Shown here: piece after piece, positions 58,611-64,000 of the stretch
Layout of the letters: the number at the start of each line of letters is the position of its first letter
Numbering within the stretch: position 1 is the stretch's first letter
Assembly: GCF_030867145.1 (NCBI RefSeq)
Contig: NC_134414.1
Location: forward strand, 81,892,504-81,956,503
DNA length: 64,000 nucleotides
Reading direction: 5' to 3'
Origin: Opisthocomus hoazin
Lineage: Eukaryota; Chordata; Aves; Opisthocomiformes; Opisthocomidae
Made by a program: the position numbers and the translations under genes
The notes under the pieces: model-generated
Databases searched by the model: none
What the model was told of the DNA's origin: nothing
What the model saw: the letters and a program-made list of their open reading frames with translations, nothing else

Positions 58611-58732
58611 CTGATCTAACGGGGTATTGGCCAGTGAGGAAAGCTTCTCTGCTCAGAGTGCAAAGCGGAGCTGTGGCAATGTGCCGAGTAAGTTTCACGC
58701 CATCTCTTGCCAGGCGGTCAAAGTTCAGGGTC
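58611..58732 (-). pseudogene. pseudogene exon 3 equivalent (CTPSR lost)
   Basis: 122 nt, same length and frame as the live exon and still open. It encodes [20 protein letters not shown] then [14 protein letters not shown]. The proline of the formylglycine recognition motif is leucine. The donor GTTGGG keeps the odd GTT form seen in the live gene (GTTCGG). Confidence 0.92.
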
Positions 58733-58826
58733 CTAAAAAACTTTTTCAAGTTTAGTAGAAGCAAGGTAATCTAAAGCTTATTTTAATAAATTGCCAAGAA
58801 GAACTAGGGCTTTTGAACAGTTCCTC

Positions 58827-58847
58827 AAAAAAAAAAAAAAAAAAAAA
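58827..58847 (+). repeat. poly(A) run, 21 bp
   Basis: Homopolymer in the pseudogene intron near exon 3. Confidence 0.85.
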
Positions 58848-59256
58848 TCTTCTTTATGTACTCCAGGACTGATATAGTCACAAGCTTGACACAGTGGGTG
58901 AAGTGGGTTGTAGCCTCTGGAGAATCCATTTCTCGGGACACAGCCATTGAGTGCACTTGGCAACACTGGAAAGAAACCTAGGTGGTTTTGGTATTGTGTA
59001 GTTTGAAAATAGTACTGAAGTGAAAAGAATTATCTAAGAAAGGCTCATATTTTTCTATTCCAACACTTCTAGCAGATCACTTTTGCCAGCACATTTAGAC
59101 TCTGAATTTCAAAGTTTGTTGAGCCAGAGAAGCTCACAGGGAGTCTGAATCTCTTGGAAGCAAGACTTTCCGTTCCATGTTTGTAACACATGCTATTTAT
59201 TTAATAATATAGTGATATCTTTACAAACTTACATTTGCATGGGAGCTTTGCTCTCC

Positions 59257-59458
59257 CAGAATTATGGACGACAACACCACAAGAAGAGTGAAAGAGGCCT
59301 CCCCCTGTCTTCACTACCAGCAGAAGGGGACAATGGAGTTCCAGAAGCACATTCCCATTTCTCTGCACGACCCAACCAACATCACCTGTGGGAGATTCAC
59401 CCAGTGCATGCCAACAGAACGCCTGCGCTTCGCTTGGAGGAAATGAGTTGAGGCTTGT
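59257..59458 (+). other. exon-like open stretch, unknown
   Basis: TTTGCTCTCCCAG, a good acceptor, precedes 59257. An ATG at 59264 opens a 60-codon frame to TGA (59444-59446). A donor-like CTT|GTAAGA follows at 59459. Composition is GC-richer than the surrounding pseudogene intron and the frame reads like coding sequence (MDDNTTRRVKEASPCLHYQQ and onward). I do not recognise the protein. It is antisense to the arylsulfatase pseudogene. It could be a retrocopy fragment or a chance frame. Confidence 0.25.
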
Positions 59459-60001
59459 AAGACGTGCTCCCAATGCCCATTCACTTCTGCTTTGCTTATT
59501 TAGTTTCAAAAGAATGTAATCATTAGTTTTGAAGGCACATAATCGTGTAATAACTCATGTGGGTCAGTCCACATGAATCCAGATTGAAATGTTTTGGAGG
59601 ACACAGCAAGCAAGTACAAGAGGGATTTTGGAAAAGCACTGGGTGGATGGAGTGAGGCTTAACTATGCATGAAAAGGAATGAAGAAATTAATACATGAGA
59701 AGGAGAGAAAACAGTAACTCTAATACTAAAACAAGCAGCTGGGGAGTTAGCACATGGAGGAGGGGATGGGAAGAATTCCCAGAAACAACTTAAAACCAGA
59801 ATGAAAATACAATTTTTCTTCTTTCACGGCACATATTTTACTTAGGCCCCAATCCTATGTGCATATATACAAGTGCTTAAATACACAATTACTAGAGCCT
59901 TGGATTAAGAGATAAAAATGTTTTTTATTTTATAATTAGGCTTAATTACCCAGGACAGGTGTTCTACAGTGTTAAATACATTGCACAGAGAAATCTTTTA
60001 T

Positions 60002-60151
60002 CTTATGGTATTGTTCCCATAACAACCTATATCTCCGATGCCAAGATCATCAGCCAGAAACAGACATACACTGGGTTTAGAGTCCATAGGTGCACTCAAG
60101 CCAAACATGTTCCAGCATAAACAGGAAGCCAGTGCCATTAGCAGGTACATC
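60002..60151 (-). pseudogene. pseudogene exon 2 equivalent (donor GT to AT)
   Basis: Acceptor TGTTTCAG is kept. It encodes [20 protein letters not shown], then [19 protein letters not shown] and NNTI. The expected donor GTAAG reads ATAAA, so the exon cannot be joined normally. 150 nt versus 141 in the live copy. Confidence 0.88.
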
Positions 60152-63100
60152 CTGAAACACAACAAAGTAACTTTTTATATATGTGACTTGTAAGAGTTAG
60201 AGAGTGATGGAAAACCTTCATCTCCTCTACCACCATTCTGCGATGCCAATCGGGCCCCACACCAGTGTCAACTACATTAAACACCTGCAGAAAACAGAAT
60301 GTCCATTTTTACACATACATACCATACATTTTATATAAATATGCATAGAATATTTGAAGCTATGTCTTCCTCCAAGCAAGCATTGCTGATCAATAGTCTT
60401 AAAACCTAATCCTGTATTGATTTTTCGCTTGGACAGAGTTGTTATTGCAATATGTACTAATTTTGCTAGACACGGGGCAGCAGCAGCTCTCTAGCACAGA
60501 CTGAGAAAGCTCCTCCAAATCCTTCCAGGATTTGCAGTTTCAGTGTGAAAATCTTGTATACAAAAACATGTTTTTGAATGAACAAGTAACCATCACCTCT
60601 AACAGGTGAACAAAACACACAGGACTTACTGTAAACACGACTGCAAACTCCCAGTTGTAAATAAGTAACTAGTGGCTACAGGAATTGAATTATCCAAAAG
60701 CAAAGTTCCAGCTGGGGGTTTTTGTACATTCTACTACTAAGTCACAACAGTGATTTACAGAGTTGTGGTGAAACTTTGCTTTAGAAACCATGTGGGAAGT
60801 TCCCATCGCTATACTTGATTACTCATTTTAAGGAAAGTAGAATTTTCTATTTACCAATGTTCTCTCTCCTAAGAGTTACAGGACATTATACTGCTAAAAC
60901 GAATCCTTTCAGAGTACTGATACATTCAATTGGAGCTGCAGGTGAAAGGTCTCAAAAGAACCCCGGAAATAAGCAGCCCCCGACAGCCCATTTCAGTCAC
61001 TCTTCTTTCCAAACTGGGGACAAAAGCAGTGCTCACCACCTCTCACTGTTGCATTAAAAAAAAAAAAAAAAAAGCAAATGATGAAATCTGCTTTTACTTA
61101 TGTCCGCAGACACATCCTAGTGCTTTGTTTTTTCATGGTGTTAAGTGCTGGATATTTGCTGATCCCTGTGGTAATCCTGCTTGTGGATTAAGATAGGGTC
61201 AAGGACAAATTCCATCTTGGGTAAGCTACTGTTTACAGTTCCAAGTCCGTATTCTAAGTTGTTATGTAGCATTATTGTACATTACAAAATAACCATGCTT
61301 AGAGCTCAAACTGATCATCTTTCAGCAATACCTGGAGGAAGAGTGCAAGAATGTTTAGTTACTAAATACTGATAAATCTTGAAAACAATAGGGTTGAAAG
61401 AAAGTAGAACATAAAACACGCGTAGATAGATAGATACATACATATATATGTATATGTACATATATAAACATCTTCAGAATTACATAGAAAGCTATTTCTG
61501 GAAATGATAATGTTAAAGGCATAGCCAGAGACTTCCACTTGGGAGACAGATCTCCTTGTTTAAAAAAAATGAAGACATTAAATAAGTACGAGGTTAAGAC
61601 AGTCCTAAAAATCATTTGGCAGCTAGTATTACTAAGTGATTTTACAATATCTGCTTAATGAATCAGGTAAGTGCAAAGCATCAGGAAAATACAGGCCACT
61701 ATAGATGTAACTTGTATTTACAAGACTTAATATGGAACTATACCATAGCTGAGTTCCCATAGCTTTATTGACAATGATCTTCCGAGGACAGGTTAGAAAC
61801 CATTGGCACAGGCAATCAGATGCTGAAAAAACGTACTGAACTATAACATTTGGTGCCTTTACTTGCCTTAGAATTATTTTCTAAGGTGATACTGCTGTGC
61901 TTAGTGTTTATCTAGAGAATTACAGCATTATGAGATTAGAGCATCCTTCTGTTCAAGAAATCTGCTCCTCCTACAACATTTCACAGGGAAGTTTTATTTG
62001 TGTAAAAGCCTGGCACTTTAGATTACTTCTCCAAGGGCTTGTACAAAGGGAGACACAACTTTAGACCAGGGGTTCAGAATCAGGGAGGAATTAAAAAAAA
62101 AAGGGGTGAGGGAGGGGGGAGAGAACAACGATGACATGATTTTTAATGGAGTTGAATTTGTGACATGGGAGTAAGGAAGCATCAGGAAAAGTGATACATT
62201 TGAGCCCAAGGTTGCTTAGGAAAAAAAGGTGGGTCAGTTCAAACAACGCAATTTTATTTCTACCAAGTAAAAACAAATACGTGCAGGGAGGAGCCAGGAA
62301 TCTCATCACCTGAATAGAATGGCAGCAATGGCTGTGCAAGGTAGCAGTGCAATCATCTCCTGGTGGGCAACAGGCCTGAAAATAAGTTAAGCTTATAGTA
62401 AGCAACAACTTGAATACGGTCACCAGTGTGATGCTGGAAGAAAAAAAAGAACTCCAGCAATTCTTGTACCTTTTTACAAAAGAAGGACTAGTGAGACAAT
62501 TTTACCTCAAAGACTCAAGTACTGATGGGATCAAACGTGTACTGACCAAAAGTGGACTATTCTTGAAGTGAAGTTTAAGATCTGGAGAGGGGGAAGAAAA
62601 CCACATATAAATGATTCAGAAGAATGAAAAAGTGTTTTATTTTGAGAGAACAAGAGCTCAATCTAGAACAAGACAGTAAAAGGTTATTTAGTACATAAAT
62701 TCACGGGGAGAATACACAGGTCTTAGAAAGCTCACCAATTTTGCTGAGATAGAGCCAGTATTTGGAAGGTGAAGTCAGACAAATAGAGCACGCATTTTCT
62801 GCAAGCATGGCAATTTACTATTCAATTATGTTTCCAAGCAGAGTGCAATACAATTATGAATGCGTACCTTAAGCAGAAGCAGAAAAGTGTTGCAAAGAAA
62901 TACAAGTTATGGGACTCCTCATAATGGGCAGTCAGCTGAGATTTAACAGTTCACAATAAACATGATCAGAGCAAAAATCTGATATAAAATTCATAGTATT
63001 TTCCCCAGCAGCCACTTCATGAGACATCTTTTTCCAAGCTACCTAAAATAAACTTTAATTGGGCTACTTTAAGACTCTTACTAAAGAGTTCAAATAATCT

Positions 63101-64000
63101 GAAGGAAACGACCCTCAACTTGAAGAAGCTGCTTCTCATCAAAACATTCCTTTTCTATTTCAAGATAGCTCTTATTTCTCACACTAATAAGTTTTCCCAC
63201 TGTATAAATTCTTCTGGTTCATATAACCCCAAAGTAATCTTAAAATACTAATTCTATAGATTACCCTTTGCACAGACAAAGGGGAGTCTGAATATATGTA
63301 ATGATACTAAGTTATTCACAGCAGAAGTCTCTCCAGACAGAGAATCACTGGAAGCAGCTGTGGATTCCCAAAGTCTAACTGAGCGGATTATTTTCAAGCC
63401 GACAGCAAGTACAGTCCTGCAATTTATCACTGCTGTTACTACTTAATTTCAACTGAAGAGTTCTCAAATATCATAATTAACCAAAAGCACTTATAAACAG
63501 AAGTACACAGCATCAGTTATTCAGCCCAACATCTCCACATAAAGTGCCACAGAACTCTACAATAACTCAGTTTAAATATTTCTGCAAAATGAGGCCAAAT
63601 CCTACAGAGCCACAAACAGCAGGAACTGGCCAGCACAACTTTGTGTGGACATATTCTCCCTAGTTTAAACTATTTTGATTGTCTGTAAACCTGAGCAAAA
63701 ACTTGCTGTCTTCTGCAGCTGATACTACACATGACTGCCCTACCACTTCTTTCTCCAAATTTTTCAGCCATTAATGAAGGCTTTATCAATTTACAACACA
63801 ATTCATTCAACCTGCCGGGAACACCACAAAGTCTGCAGCTACCTCAACAGTCACTTGAAGAGTTTCAGCAAAAGAAGCTTTTGCTTAGTTTATTAAGTGG
63901 CTGAAGTAGGTGGACCCAACTCATACAGATTTGTAACAACTCCAGGTAGCGTTGTGTAGCTTTTTCTAGCCAGCTGCCTTGTGCAGACCCCGGTTGTTTT
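60152..64000. other. region upstream of the pseudogene, no gene recognised
   Basis: AT-rich. An A run (61056-61073) and a short TAGA/TATA-rich microsatellite (61424-61470) are the only structures seen. The exon 1 equivalent and promoter of the pseudogene may have lain here but are not recognisable. Confidence 0.5.
61424..61470 (+). repeat. TAGA/CATA/TA microsatellite
   Basis: Interrupted tetranucleotide and dinucleotide repeats (TAGATAGATAGATACATACA and TA-rich continuation). Confidence 0.75.

Larger units (their letters stand above)
50171..60151 (-). pseudogene. Arylsulfatase pseudogene (STS-cluster, tandem paralogue of the ARSH-like gene)
   Basis: Nine exons matching ARSH-like exons 2-10, in order, at the same intron positions: 60002-60151, 58611-58732, 57520-57641, 55634-56056, 54165-54301, 53817-53951, 51775-51931, 50995-51111 and 50171-50535. 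Lesions: in-frame stops in exons 4, 5 (twice), 9 and 10; a 5-bp deletion in exon 9; a 1-base loss in exon 5; donors of exons 2 and 7 changed from GT to AT; formylglycine motif CTPSR now CTLSR; catalytic GKWH now GKWY. Introns are retained, so it arose by DNA duplication, not retrocopying. Blocks such as [13 protein letters not shown] and [12 protein letters not shown] look nearer ARSL/ARSD/ARSF than ARSH, so it may be the decayed relic of another cluster member. The exon 1 equivalent was not found; exon 2 itself carries an ATG followed by a hydrophobic stretch. Confidence 0.92.

Overview
The window looks like nuclear DNA from a bird. It is intron-rich, its interspersed repeats are almost all CR1 LINE fragments in both orientations, and it carries a GYG2 / arylsulfatase gene block that corresponds to the block at human Xp22.33 (GYG2-ARSD-ARSL-ARSH-ARSF). 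The species cannot be determined from the sequence alone.

Layout. (1) 1-14472, plus strand: GYG2 (glycogenin-2). Eight coding exons lie between 3690 and 14472. The tiny exon holding the start codon was not found and is probably upstream of base 1. (2) 14473-23190: about 8.7 kb of convergent intergenic DNA without a gene I can support. (3) 23354-44042, minus strand: an intact, ten-exon, 595-codon arylsulfatase of the steroid-sulfatase cluster, most like ARSH. Every exon joins in phase and all sulfatase active-site residues that I can place are present. Its 7.7-kb last intron holds four CR1 stretches and an isolated CpG island (about 27520-27860). (4) 44060-50170: upstream/intergenic DNA with a small GC-rich patch near 47.2 kb. 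(5) 50171-60151, minus strand: a second arylsulfatase copy in tandem, with nine of the ten exons recognisable at the same intron positions but clearly dead. It has five in-frame stops, frameshifting deletions, two splice donors changed from GT to AT, and loss of catalytic motif residues. A solo LTR with a 6-bp target-site duplication sits inside it. (6) 60152-64000: no gene recognised.

Function. GYG2 is the self-glucosylating primer of glycogen synthesis in the cytosol. The arylsulfatase is a secretory-pathway, membrane-inserted sulfate-ester hydrolase that needs formylglycine modification of its cysteine 89. The two genes are convergent neighbours by old synteny, not partners in one pathway. 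The most notable points are the exon-by-exon decay of the second arylsulfatase, the intronic CpG island with a CTCF-like motif, a fully paired RNA hairpin at 37300-37359, and the TSD-flanked solo LTR. I did not find a clearly new biological system.
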